A DNA stretch of 64,000 nucleotides, from positions 2,418,001 through 2,482,000 of the forward strand of contig NZ_CP042432.1 of assembly GCF_008033235.1 (NCBI RefSeq). The letters are read 5' to 3'. The stretch's first letter is position 1. Every line of letters starts with the position of its first letter. Position numbers and translations under genes: made by a program. Of this stretch, positions 1-7,068 are shown in pieces. Below the pieces are notes generated by a model. That model was not told the DNA's origin. It saw nothing but the letters and a program-made list of their open reading frames with translations, and searched no databases. Source of the stretch: Anseongella ginsenosidimutans (GTDB lineage Bacteria > Bacteroidota > Bacteroidia > Sphingobacteriales > Sphingobacteriaceae).

Positions 1-1
1 A

Positions 2-109
2 GTAATGGTAACCCACTCGCCTTATGATGCGGGCTTTGCTCACAGGACCGTCAATTTATTCGACGGAAAGATTGTCACGGAAAATATCCGGGAACAATTT
101 CACGTTTAA
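2..109 (+). CDS. ABC transporter ATP-binding protein, C-terminal end only (partial)
   Basis: Frame 2 is open from the left edge to a TAA at 107-109 and encodes the last 35 residues of a LolD/MacB-type ATPase. The piece starts with VMVTHSPYDAGFAHRTVNL, the switch-region histidine context (VTHS) that follows Walker B in this family, and then has the usual ...DGKIV... strand. A complete relative at 22533-23204 has the matching segment VQVTHSEENAGYGKRIVNL. The Walker motifs lie outside the window. The next open frame on the same strand, at 191, starts like an FtsX/MacB permease, so this was probably one ATPase-permease efflux unit whose permease has been lost. Confidence 0.8.
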   Translation, partial: VMVTHSPYDAGFAHRTVNLFDGKIVTENIREQFHV

Positions 110-190
110 TAATTCCGGTAAGGTATAACCCGGGTAGTGTAATAATTAATAATTCAAGCTATCTCCAAAAAAATTTAAAACCGGGAATTC

Positions 191-340
191 ATGCTGAAAA
201 GTTATTTCAAGTTAGCAATTATTCCACTGCTGAGCATGGCAGCCGGCGTGTGCGTATGCTGGTTCATGGTCACCTGGGTAGAACACGAGTGTTATTTCCT
301 GTATCTTGAGTCAGCAAGCAATATCGCGATCATTCCTTGA
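191..340 (+). pseudogene. N-terminal remnant of a MacB/FtsX-type ABC permease
   Basis: A 49-codon frame starts MLKSYFKLAI, which resembles the cytoplasmic start of Bacteroidota MacB-like permeases (MLKNYFKIA...). It continues with a hydrophobic stretch, SMAAGVCVCWFMVTWVEHE, that can be aligned with the first transmembrane helix and the following (V/L)xxELxxDxxH segment. It stops at 338-340, where full-length permeases run to about 800 residues. Its last 11 bases overlap the 3' end of the opposite-strand Rpn-type gene, so the rest was probably lost when that gene arrived or by a later deletion. The ATPase end just upstream fits a former ATPase-permease pair. Assignment to the family rests on a short stretch and is an inference. 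Confidence 0.5.
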
Positions 341-1373
341 TCGAGGTAGCTTTCTTACTTTTAAAGAGGCTCTGCCGCACATGTTTTACAAACTCGACAG
401 AAACCTCGGCTACCCCGGCGGCCTGCCGGTCATTGAGGTCCAGCTGCAGAATAAGGTTTCTGACGAAGCGTTCCTTTCCCTGCCGGAGCCCTTTTTCGAC
501 ACCTTTTTCGATTCCTTTTTCAATTCCCTGGCTCATGGCCTTATCCAGTAAATATTCTTCAGTTCCCATAGCGATATTCCTTTTTGTTAATTCCTTTATA
601 TCCTGTTCAAAAATCGATTTTATTTCCTCATCCCTGAAATGCACGAAATGATTTAAAAAGTTGAATACTGCCCGCTGCCTTATCTTGTCGAGATTCCTTC
701 CAAGCATTTCCTTTAACAAGTCACGCTTCATATTCAAAAGCTCGTACCCACCCTGGTTTTTATTTTTTATGTACAGGAGTGTCGTGAGGATGATCAAGGC
801 AAAAGGGTTAGAATTGGCCCTTAACATCTCTTCATCCTGGTCCAATATTTTATAGCTGTTAAACTTATATATGAGGCTTGTTCCCAGGCACTCCTCCGTA
901 TAAATTCCGGGGCGGAAACTCTTATTATTATCCGTAAGTATAGCCAGCGACGTCACCGGTATCCTGTATTTATCCTTTACCCGGTACCAATAACGGTGCA
1001 TTCTTTTCGTAAATTCCTCCCGGCCTCTTTGCCCCTGCACTTCAATATGGGTCAGAAAACATTTTTCAGTATTGTCTTTCAAATACACTTTTACCAGTTT
1101 ATCTACGTGCCGCACGCCGGTATCCGATTCTTCAGGGGATAGAAGCTGGTCAAATTCTTTGTCCAGGTAGGAGAATCCCCTGCCAAAGTCAAAACTTTCG
1201 CAGGCCGCAGGGAAGAAAAAACGCAGAAAATCCTCGAAGAGGTCTTCTAGTGCCGCTTTCCATAACCGGTCGTCCCGCTGATGATATTCATTACGCTCAT
1301 TGACGTCTTCAACGCATAAGCGCGAAGGAAAAAATCTAAACGGGGCAATGGTTTCTTCGTAGGTCATATTCAT
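330..1373 (-). CDS. Rpn family recombination-promoting nuclease / PD-(D/E)XK transposase-like protein
   Basis: This is an Rpn/PDDEXK-type protein. The N-terminal half carries DDRLWKAALEDLFEDFLRFFFP, the family opening, then LDKEFDQLL and the nuclease core FLTHIEVQGQRGREEFTKRM, in which the E-x-Q of a PD-(D/E)XK fold is visible. The C-terminus has the charged GIEKGIEKGVEKGLRQGKE repeat typical of these proteins. Related proteins promote RecA-independent DNA exchange; that role is family knowledge. I chose the ATG at 1373 because a TATATTTG -7 box at 1402-1409 would place transcription start downstream of the alternative ATGs at 1427 and 1400. The 3' end overlaps the ABC permease remnant, which fits a mobile or inserted gene. 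No terminal repeats or target duplication were seen. Confidence 0.75.
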   Translation of the reverse strand: MNMTYEETIAPFRFFPSRLCVEDVNERNEYHQRDDRLWKAALEDLFEDFLRFFFPAACESFDFGRGFSYLDKEFDQLLSPEESDTGVRHVDKLVKVYLKDNTEKCFLTHIEVQGQRGREEFTKRMHRYWYRVKDKYRIPVTSLAILTDNNKSFRPGIYTEECLGTSLIYKFNSYKILDQDEEMLRANSNPFALIILTTLLYIKNKNQGGYELLNMKRDLLKEMLGRNLDKIRQRAVFNFLNHFVHFRDEEIKSIFEQDIKELTKRNIAMGTEEYLLDKAMSQGIEKGIEKGVEKGLRQGKERFVRNLILQLDLNDRQAAGVAEVSVEFVKHVRQSLFKSKKATSIKE

Positions 1374-1401
1374 AAGGCGAGTTGTGATTGGTCGTGTCAT
1401 G

Positions 1402-1409
1402 CAAATATA
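1402..1409 (-). promoter_or_regulatory. Bacteroidota -7 box (TATATTTG) of the Rpn-type gene
   Basis: The minus strand reads TATATTTG, an exact match to the Bacteroidota primary sigma factor -7 consensus TAnnTTTG. It ends 28 nt before the ATG at 1373. No clear -33 TTG at the usual spacing was found, so the call rests on the -7 element only. Confidence 0.45.
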
Positions 1410-1467
1410 ATAATTAATGCATAACATATAAAATATTTAGTAAAACCAAACTGCATAACCCGGGCGC

Positions 1468-1517
1468 CAGGAACGCTTTGCCCGTTTCTTGAAGCCGTCT
1501 TCTTCGATGGTGGTCGT
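1468..1517 (-). repeat. Copy A of a dispersed repeat placed directly after a stop codon
   Basis: On the minus strand, just after the TGA of the DUF1801 gene, there is a 36-nt core (1503 down to 1468) that matches copy B at 16881-16916 in 32 of 36 positions by eye. Both include CGGCTTCA, one variable base, and GAAACGGGCAAAGC. The core begins 14 nt after the stop codon. Copy B also begins 14 nt after its stop and copy C (minus strand near 60718) begins 13 nt after. The stop codon context itself (TGAAC-ACC in A and B) looks like part of the repeat. Function unknown. Confidence 0.55.
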
Positions 1518-1937
1518 TCAGTTTTTATATTTTTCGTTCAGATAGCTTACCGTGGCGTTAACCAGTTTTTCCAACGCAGGCTGATGAATGTCAGAAAGCT
1601 TTTTGACATAAATACAGGCTTTTCCCATTTTAAACTTACCTAAATCCCTGAGCAGGTGCTTATGTTCTTCAAGCCCGGTAAACACGTATAAGGATATCGC
1701 TGCCTTTCTTGGCGAAAAGCCTACCAGGGGCGCGTCACCTTCGTGACCACTTTCATACTTGTAATGGTAACTGCCAAAGCCGATGATGGATGGGCCCCAC
1801 ATTCTTGGCTCATGCCCGGAGGCCTCCTGCATAAGCCGCAGCAATTCGTAACTATCTTTTTGCTTCTGTTCTGTAGCGGCGAATGAATGAATGAAGTCAA
1901 GCACATTTGCGTCGGTCGCTGTTGTTTTATTTGCCAT
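1518..1937 (-). CDS. DUF1801 domain-containing protein
   Basis: A 139-residue protein of the DUF1801/YdhG-like family. Recognisable parts are the helical start NVLDFIHSFAATEQKQKDSYELLRLM, the MWGPSIIGFGSYHYKY signature (residues about 46-61), and GFSPRKAAISLYVF. The C-terminus has GKACIYVKKLSDIHQPALEKLV. Members are small cytosolic proteins with a profilin-like or iron-chaperone-like fold and no settled function. The length matches the family and the ATG start gives the standard N-terminus. It is transcribed away from the sigma-54-type region at 1971-2076. Copy A of the dispersed repeat begins at its stop codon. Confidence 0.85.
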   Translation of the reverse strand: MANKTTATDANVLDFIHSFAATEQKQKDSYELLRLMQEASGHEPRMWGPSIIGFGSYHYKYESGHEGDAPLVGFSPRKAAISLYVFTGLEEHKHLLRDLGKFKMGKACIYVKKLSDIHQPALEKLVNATVSYLNEKYKN

Positions 1938-1970
1938 GATCGCGTCTTAAAATAATGAAGATAGTGAATA

Positions 1971-2009
1971 TGTCCGGATGCGGACGGGCAGCGTGTCCGA
2001 AAATGAACG
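1971..2009 (+). promoter_or_regulatory. Tandem activator sites (TGTCCG-N4-CGGACA type) upstream of a sigma-54 promoter
   Basis: Two 16-bp imperfect palindromes lie in tandem: TGTCCGGATGCGGACG at 1971-1986 (perfect 5-bp arms GTCCG/CGGAC) and TGTCCGAAAATGAACG at 1994-2009. Their starts are 23 bp apart. The same arrangement occurs at 22374-22411. The first palindrome starts exactly 90 bp before the GG of the -24 element in both places. This looks like an upstream activating sequence for an NtrC-type enhancer-binding protein; no such regulator is encoded in the window. Confidence 0.6.
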
Positions 2010-2058
2010 TTAGCAGCCATTCCCAGGCGCAGAGAACCTTTTAAAGGGGAAAAATCCT

Positions 2059-2076
2059 TTGGCAGTTTTCTTGCAT
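2059..2076 (+). promoter_or_regulatory. Sigma-54 (RpoN) type -24/-12 promoter
   Basis: The sequence TTGGCAGTTTTCTTGCAT fits TGGCAC-N5-TTGCA, with GG at 2061-2062, exactly ten bases, and GC at 2073-2074. Transcription would start near 2086 and run into the DUF4097 gene at 2268, giving a leader of about 180 nt. The rest of the 330-nt gap (1938-2267) holds the activator palindromes at 1971-2009 and a 20-codon frame at 2108-2170 that I do not call a gene. I see nothing else in it. Confidence 0.6.
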
Positions 2077-2267
2077 TCCGGATGTCCGCGGATTTGGACT
2101 GCTCACCATGAGCTTCCAATCAATCAGGACGGCGCTGATGAATCCGGTGAAGAGCCTCCGGTCGGAATGAGAAAAGCTTTCCGGGATTTTTTTTTCAGGG
2201 GGTGCAACGTGCCGGACAAAATAGGTGTCTTATAGCTAATAGACTTATATTAAAATAAACCCTCATT

Positions 2268-3296
2268 ATGAGAACTCTTTTCATACTTTTTTTAAGTGTT
2301 TGCCTGGCAACCGCCATGCAGGCTCAGGACAGCAGGGACCTGTACCTGACAAAATCCCTTTCGAGCGAGAATATTAAAAATGTGGAAGTCACTACGTCTG
2401 GCGGAAATATTACCGTAGAAGACAGTGACGCCGGCCAAAGTAAGGTGGAGGTTTACGTGCGTTCCGGCAACGGCCGCAGTCTGAGCAAGGAAGAAATAAA
2501 AGAACGCCTTGAGGAGGATTACGACCTGGAGGTTTCGGTCAGCGGTTCGAAACTGATTGCGGCGGCCCGGTCTAAAAGTAACCTGAACTGGAAAAACAGT
2601 CTTAGTATTTCCTTCAAGATATATGTTCCGGGAACCATTTCCAGCCACCTGCGTACAAGCGGCGGAAGCATTCATCTGAAGGGGCTTTCGGGGAATCAGG
2701 ATTTTGCGACCAGCGGGGGCAGCCTGCACCTGGATAAACTGAACGGGTCCATTAACGGAAGAACCTCCGGCGGAAGTATCCACGTTTTTAATTCGGGCGA
2801 TCTGCTTGACCTGCGGACATCGGGCGGCAGCATAGAAGCCGGAAACTGCCGTGGGAACATCACGCTGGCTACTTCCGGCGGCTCTATCCGTCTTGATCAG
2901 CTGGAAGGAGCAGTAGAAGCTACCACCAGCGGGGGCAGTATTGACGGGAACAGTGTTAAAGGTACTCTTCTTGCCCATACCTCCGGCGGCAGCATCGAAC
3001 TTGAGGGGATTTCCGGGAGCCTGGATGCCAGTACCAGCGGTGGAAGAGTCGTTGCCGAGTTAATCGCACTTGGGGACTACGTAAAATTAAGCACCAGCGC
3101 CGGCGGAATTGATCTGTCATTACCTTCCGGAACAGGAATGAACCTGGACCTCCGGGCTAACAAGATCAATACAGGAACACTAAATGATTTCAAGGGTACA
3201 GTAGAAGAAGACCGCATAGAAGGCCAGCTGGGAGGAGGGGGAATACCGGTAGAGTTAAGAGCCAGTTCCGGAAACATTAACCTTGATTGGAAGTAA
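2268..3296 (+). CDS. Exported DUF4097 family beta-solenoid protein
   Basis: A 342-residue secreted protein with a signal peptide ending near MQAQ (residue 19). From residue 35 to the end it has about ten repeats of the form (R/A/T/H/S)TSGGSI spaced roughly 18-22 residues apart. This is the DUF4097/putative-adhesin pattern expected to form a right-handed beta-helix. There is no catalytic motif. Family members are periplasmic or surface proteins of unknown function and are often linked to anti-sigma or stress loci. The gene is followed 4 nt later by a pentapeptide-repeat gene, so the two are probably co-transcribed. A sigma-54-type promoter with tandem activator sites lies upstream. The stop at 3294-3296 precedes the next ATG at 3301. 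Confidence 0.85.
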   Translation: MRTLFILFLSVCLATAMQAQDSRDLYLTKSLSSENIKNVEVTTSGGNITVEDSDAGQSKVEVYVRSGNGRSLSKEEIKERLEEDYDLEVSVSGSKLIAAARSKSNLNWKNSLSISFKIYVPGTISSHLRTSGGSIHLKGLSGNQDFATSGGSLHLDKLNGSINGRTSGGSIHVFNSGDLLDLRTSGGSIEAGNCRGNITLATSGGSIRLDQLEGAVEATTSGGSIDGNSVKGTLLAHTSGGSIELEGISGSLDASTSGGRVVAELIALGDYVKLSTSAGGIDLSLPSGTGMNLDLRANKINTGTLNDFKGTVEEDRIEGQLGGGGIPVELRASSGNINLDWK

Positions 3297-3300
3297 AGCG

Positions 3301-4086
3301 ATGAAAAGAATATTGAAAATCATGCGGCCGGCCGCGCTGTTGGCGCTGCGCGCGGTATTATTTGTCCTGCCGGCACTACTTTTTGTTTTAACGGCGGCTT
3401 CCGCTCAGGAAAATGTTTCCGCCGAAGAGATCGTGCAGAAGATCAACCAGGGACAAGCTGTTGAGATCAGGGATGCAATCATTACAGGTATACTTGATCT
3501 TACTGAAATAAATACCAAAAGCCTTGCGAAGGATCGCGATTCGAACAGGTCTTACAAAAGTAAGGTCAATGTTCCGTTAACGTTCTATAATTGCACTTTT
3601 AATGATGGCATAGTTGCTTACAAGGTGCTGGAAAATCGGGGAAAGTCGCCGCAGGTACTCTATACAGCTGATTTTTCGAAACAAGTGACTTTTGACAACT
3701 GCACTTTTGAAGGAATGACCGAATTTAAGTATTCTGACTTTTCCGAAAGCGTTTCTTTTGCCGGAGCCAGGTTTTCAGAACCGGCAAATTTTAAATATGC
3801 ACAGTTTCATGACCGTACTGATTTTTCCAACGCAAATTTCCCGGAAGATGCTGACTTCAAATACGCGCAGTTCCAGGAGGAAGCCGATTTTTCTTCAGCA
3901 AAACTGCGGGATGACGCCAGCTTTAAATACGCTAAATTTAAGAATAAGGTCAATTTTCAACAGACAACATTTGAAGGATTTGCCGACTTTAAGTATACTA
4001 CGTTTAAAACGGCTACAGACTTCCAGCAGGCGTCCTTCCGCCAGGGAAGCGATTTCAAGTACACGAACGGCGATTACCGGCTTTGA
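3301..4086 (+). CDS. Exported pentapeptide-repeat protein
   Basis: A 261-residue protein with a long signal peptide (residues about 1-36, ending LLFVLTAASAQ). It then has pentapeptide-type repeats in which an aromatic residue recurs every five residues. From residue about 115 these form a 20-residue super-repeat alternating (A/D)FKYAQF-type and DFSNA/DFQQA-type rungs. Such repeats fold into a square right-handed beta-helix. I chose the ATG at 3301, 4 nt after the stop of the preceding gene; a TTG 18 nt upstream lies inside that gene and is less likely. No enzymatic motif is present. Together with the preceding DUF4097 gene it forms a pair of exported beta-solenoid proteins. Function unknown. 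Confidence 0.8.
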   Translation: MKRILKIMRPAALLALRAVLFVLPALLFVLTAASAQENVSAEEIVQKINQGQAVEIRDAIITGILDLTEINTKSLAKDRDSNRSYKSKVNVPLTFYNCTFNDGIVAYKVLENRGKSPQVLYTADFSKQVTFDNCTFEGMTEFKYSDFSESVSFAGARFSEPANFKYAQFHDRTDFSNANFPEDADFKYAQFQEEADFSSAKLRDDASFKYAKFKNKVNFQQTTFEGFADFKYTTFKTATDFQQASFRQGSDFKYTNGDYRL

Positions 4087-4164
4087 TGTTATATAGCGAG
4101 AAATTCTCACCTGCAGGACCGGGAAATTAACGTATATTAGTGCCATCACCTGAACCCGGCCCGG

Positions 4165-6150
4165 ATGGAGAGAATTTTCTACTCTTTTATTTCACTTCGA
4201 ATTTCTATTTGCCGCGGCTGCTGCGCTTACCGGAACTGCTGCATTTACCGGAACCGCAGCGTAAGCCTGAACCGGAACCGCAGCGCTTACCGGAACCAAA
4301 GCGTTTACCGGGATTACGGCGTAAACCTGAACCGGAACACTTGCCTGCTTCTGTTCTCCTTGTTTTTGCTTTCCGTTTCCTGCGCAGATGAGACGGCTGT
4401 CAACCCCGCTGAAAACATCAAGGCTGAGGCTGGCTATAAAGCAAGCGTTGACAGCTTGTACAGGCAAAGCAACTATTATAAGGACTCAGGCCACGATTCA
4501 TTAAAGGTAATCGCCCGGCAATTGGTTGTGTTGGGAGAAACTAATAAAGACGCGGAAGCCGTTGTCCGGGGTACACTTTTGAATGCTAACTACGAATGGA
4601 TGCGCGCCAATTATCCCGAAGCCATTCGCCTTGCGGTGGTTGCCCTGGGAAAGGCGCAGGAAAACGGGTTGAAAAAGCAAATTCCGCAGATATATGCGAC
4701 CATCGGGAACCTCCACAAGGAGAATGAAAACTACGCAACAGCTCTGGACGCTGCGGAAAAGGGGATCAGGGCGGCCCGGGAGATCCGGGATACGGCACAG
4801 CTTATCTACTTGCTGCGGGTAAAGGCGATGTTCACCCACAGCTTTGGCATGCTGAAAAATAACGACTCCATCAGAGCGCATTCGCTGCAGCTGCATATGG
4901 AAGGTTTGAAGCTGGCGGAATCCGGTCAGGCCTATGAACGCAGCCGCATTGCCTATTATGACAACATTAGCCAGTACTATAAAATCAACGGTGTTTATGA
5001 CCTTGGGATCTACTATGGCCATAAAGGCGCTGAACTGGCGAAGAAATATAGCCAGCGCCGGTCTCTTACATATGCCTATAACTGGTTAGGTGAAAGTTAT
5101 TTTTATAAAGGCCAGCAGGAAAAAGGGATCGCTTACATGAAGGACGCGTTACAGATAGCCCTGGAGTTGAAATCAACCTATAGAGCGATGGAAATTCATT
5201 GCTCTCTCTATGAGTGCTACCATTCCATAAACGACGATAAGAATGCGCTGGCACATTTTGTAAGATACAGGGGCATTCACGATTCCCTGGAAGTACTGAA
5301 GAATGTAAAGAAAATCGGGCAGATACACCTGCAGTATGAAACGGAACAGAAGGATCAGCAAATTGCTTCGCTGGGGGCTATCAACGAGGAAAAGACCCGG
5401 CGGAACATGCTTATTCTTGTTGGTTTATTTTTGTTGTTGTGTCTGTCGGGTTTTCTTTACAGGCAATACCGGGCCATTGGCAGAAGGAACCGGCTGTTAA
5501 CAGAAAGTAATCATAAGATCAATAAACAGTCGGAACAACTGCAGCTGCTGATGAAAGAGTTGCATCACCGGGTGAAAAACAACCTTCAGATCGTTTCCAG
5601 CTTGCTGAGCCTGCAATCCAATCATCTGGAAGACAAAGACGCCCAACAGGCGGTAAGGATCGGACAGCAGCGGATCGAGGCCATGTCCCTGATCCACCGG
5701 AGCCTTTACCAGCGGGATACCCCCAATTCCGTGAATATGCGTGAATATGTTAAGGACCTTGTCGAAAGCATTATCCAGAGCTTCGGCTTTGACAAAAACC
5801 GCTTCGACCTGAAGCTGGAGGTAGATACGGCGGAAGTGGACGTGGATATGGCGCTGCCACTGGGGCTCATTATTAACGAATGGGTGACGAATGCTTTTAA
5901 ACATGCCTACAAGGACGTAAGGAGGCCCTTGTTATGGCTTTCCCTGAAGCAGGATGGTGGAATTCAGCTCGAGATCAGGGATAACGGGCCGGGAATGGAT
6001 GCTGACAGCTGGGAGCGGCCGGCCGGTTCATTCGGCGTGAAACTGGTCAAGGTCCTCAGCAGGCAGCTAAAAGGGGTTTGTGAAATGAAACGGGCAGGCG
6101 GTACGGCTTTCACTTTAAGGATTCCCCTGCAAATGGAGAAAGCAGTTTAG
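4165..6150 (+). CDS. TPR-containing sensor histidine kinase (HisKA_2/HWE type), lipoprotein-like N-terminus
   Basis: A 661-residue sensor kinase. Residues about 95-400 are helical TPR-like repeats. A transmembrane helix lies near 415-436 (MLILVGLFLLLCLSGFLY). The HisKA_2 dimerisation box KELHHRVKNNLQIVSSLLSL puts the phosphoacceptor at His467 or His468. The ATPase domain has N-box NEWVTNAFKHAY and G1 box DNGPGMD. A lipobox, LLSVSC, gives Cys73, so the sensor part is probably exported and anchored. Residues 19-58 are encoded by an 18/24-bp tandem repeat (4219-4348), giving an unusually long, Arg/Asn/Tyr-rich region before the hydrophobic signal. No in-frame start nearer the signal was found, so ATG 4165 is kept. 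The response-regulator gene starts 5 nt after the stop, so the two form a two-component pair. Confidence 0.88.
   Translation: MERIFYSFISLRISICRGCCAYRNCCIYRNRSVSLNRNRSAYRNQSVYRDYGVNLNRNTCLLLFSLFLLSVSCADETAVNPAENIKAEAGYKASVDSLYRQSNYYKDSGHDSLKVIARQLVVLGETNKDAEAVVRGTLLNANYEWMRANYPEAIRLAVVALGKAQENGLKKQIPQIYATIGNLHKENENYATALDAAEKGIRAAREIRDTAQLIYLLRVKAMFTHSFGMLKNNDSIRAHSLQLHMEGLKLAESGQAYERSRIAYYDNISQYYKINGVYDLGIYYGHKGAELAKKYSQRRSLTYAYNWLGESYFYKGQQEKGIAYMKDALQIALELKSTYRAMEIHCSLYECYHSINDDKNALAHFVRYRGIHDSLEVLKNVKKIGQIHLQYETEQKDQQIASLGAINEEKTRRNMLILVGLFLLLCLSGFLYRQYRAIGRRNRLLTESNHKINKQSEQLQLLMKELHHRVKNNLQIVSSLLSLQSNHLEDKDAQQAVRIGQQRIEAMSLIHRSLYQRDTPNSVNMREYVKDLVESIIQSFGFDKNRFDLKLEVDTAEVDVDMALPLGLIINEWVTNAFKHAYKDVRRPLLWLSLKQDGGIQLEIRDNGPGMDADSWERPAGSFGVKLVKVLSRQLKGVCEMKRAGGTAFTLRIPLQMEKAV
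4219..4348 (+). repeat. In-frame 18/24-bp tandem repeat in the histidine kinase N-terminus
   Basis: Units related to CGCAGCGCTTACCGGAAC recur in tandem, with longer 24-bp variants built on GCCTGAACCGGAAC. All unit lengths are multiples of three, so the kinase frame stays open; encoded motifs are AYRNRS, VYRNQS and VSLNRN. A second plus-strand frame is also open across the block, reading LPEP/KPEPEP. The repeats sit between the start codon and the hydrophobic signal segment. Confidence 0.75.
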
Positions 6151-6155
6151 ACGAT

Positions 6156-6950
6156 ATGGAACATAAGATGAGCGTGCTGATCGTGGAAGATGAAGGGATA
6201 GTAGCCCTTGGTTTGGAAAACATGCTTCAGCTGGAAGGCTACGAAGTAACGGGTATTGCCGATAACGGGAAAGAAGCATTGGAAATTATAAAACAGCAAA
6301 CAGTTGATCTTGTACTACTCGATATCCAGATCAAAGGCGAATGGGACGGGGTTGAAACTGCCCGCCAGCTTAGTACCGTCAGGAATATTCCTTTCATTTA
6401 CCTAACAGCCTTTTCAGATGATGAAACCGTCGAACGGGCCAGGGAAACCTTTCCGGCCGCTTACCTGACCAAACCCTACCAGGCAAGAAGCCTCATGATT
6501 GCCATTGACCTGGCGCTGCACAATTTTGCTTTTCACAAACAACAGTCCGGCAGACAGGATACAGATAAGATAATTCCCTTGTTTCCCCGCGACCGCAGCA
6601 CGGGAACAATGGATCAAAAGGAGGCGATACTCTATTTTAATGACGCGGTTTTTATCAAGCAAAACTATAAGTTTATCAAAGTGCGATTGAACGAGATTTG
6701 CTACCTGCAGGCGGACGGAAACTATACCGGCATCTTTACATCGGATAAGAAATATATCATTCGCCATACCTTAAGCGCCTTACTCGAAAAACTGAACCGT
6801 TCCAATCTGTCCAGGGTCCACCGGTCTTTTGCTGTCAATATGGAAGTGATTGACCATTTTAACGAGAATGCCATTTTCGTAGGGGAAAAGGAGATACCGT
6901 TGGGGCGTTATTACAAAGATGGTTTTTTTCAGAATTTTGATTTCCGCTGA
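6156..6950 (+). CDS. LytTR-family response regulator
   Basis: A 264-residue two-component response regulator. Residues 5-125 are a receiver domain with acidic pocket VEDE, phosphoacceptor Asp56 (DLVLLDIQIKG), conserved Thr in YLTAF, and the Lys of TKPYQ. Residues about 160-262 are a LytTR DNA-binding domain (FIKQNYKFIKVRLNEICYLQ, LSRVHRSFAVN). It follows the kinase gene after 5 nt, so it is the likely cognate partner. The first ATG (6156) is used; a second one at 6168 gives a more compact start and is equally possible. Targets are not visible here. The adjacent giant secreted protein gene is on the same strand but is separated by a hairpin. Confidence 0.92.
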   Translation: MEHKMSVLIVEDEGIVALGLENMLQLEGYEVTGIADNGKEALEIIKQQTVDLVLLDIQIKGEWDGVETARQLSTVRNIPFIYLTAFSDDETVERARETFPAAYLTKPYQARSLMIAIDLALHNFAFHKQQSGRQDTDKIIPLFPRDRSTGTMDQKEAILYFNDAVFIKQNYKFIKVRLNEICYLQADGNYTGIFTSDKKYIIRHTLSALLEKLNRSNLSRVHRSFAVNMEVIDHFNENAIFVGEKEIPLGRYYKDGFFQNFDFR

Positions 6951-6992
6951 ATCCAAGCCGCTTAAGCTTTCCTTTTTCTACATACATATATT

Positions 6993-7015
6993 CGCCCTTT
7001 GAATACAAAAGGGCG
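6993..7015 (+). terminator. Hairpin between the response regulator and the giant secreted-protein gene
   Basis: CGCCCTTT at 6993-7000 pairs perfectly with AAAGGGCG at 7008-7015 around a 7-nt loop. The downstream side is GGGTTTACAT, with only a short T run. It may be an intrinsic terminator for the two-component operon or a hairpin in a leader. Confidence 0.4.
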
Positions 7016-7068
7016 GGGTTTACATACATTTCCTGAAACCGGGGTTGCCTAATGGTTAATTTCAGGAC

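Noticed and set aside
1721-2119. Minus-strand open frame overlapping DUF1801 and the sigma-54 region
   Set aside because: Its product has no recognisable features, it overlaps most of the well-supported DUF1801 gene in another frame, and it would run across the activator palindromes.
2108-2170. 20-codon frame just after the sigma-54-type promoter (MSFQSIRTALMNPVKSLRSE)
   Set aside because: It starts at a plausible distance from the promoter but has no recognisable family, no hydrophobic segment and no conservation evidence.
4219-4348. Short CRISPR-like array
   Set aside because: The units are contiguous, 18-24 bp, and lack unique spacers of constant length. They are a coding tandem repeat.
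4140-4391. Alternative plus-strand frame across the kinase repeat (LPEP/KPEPEP rich)
   Set aside because: It is open only because the repeat unit is a multiple of three, and it ends soon after the repeat. The kinase frame carries all conserved domains.
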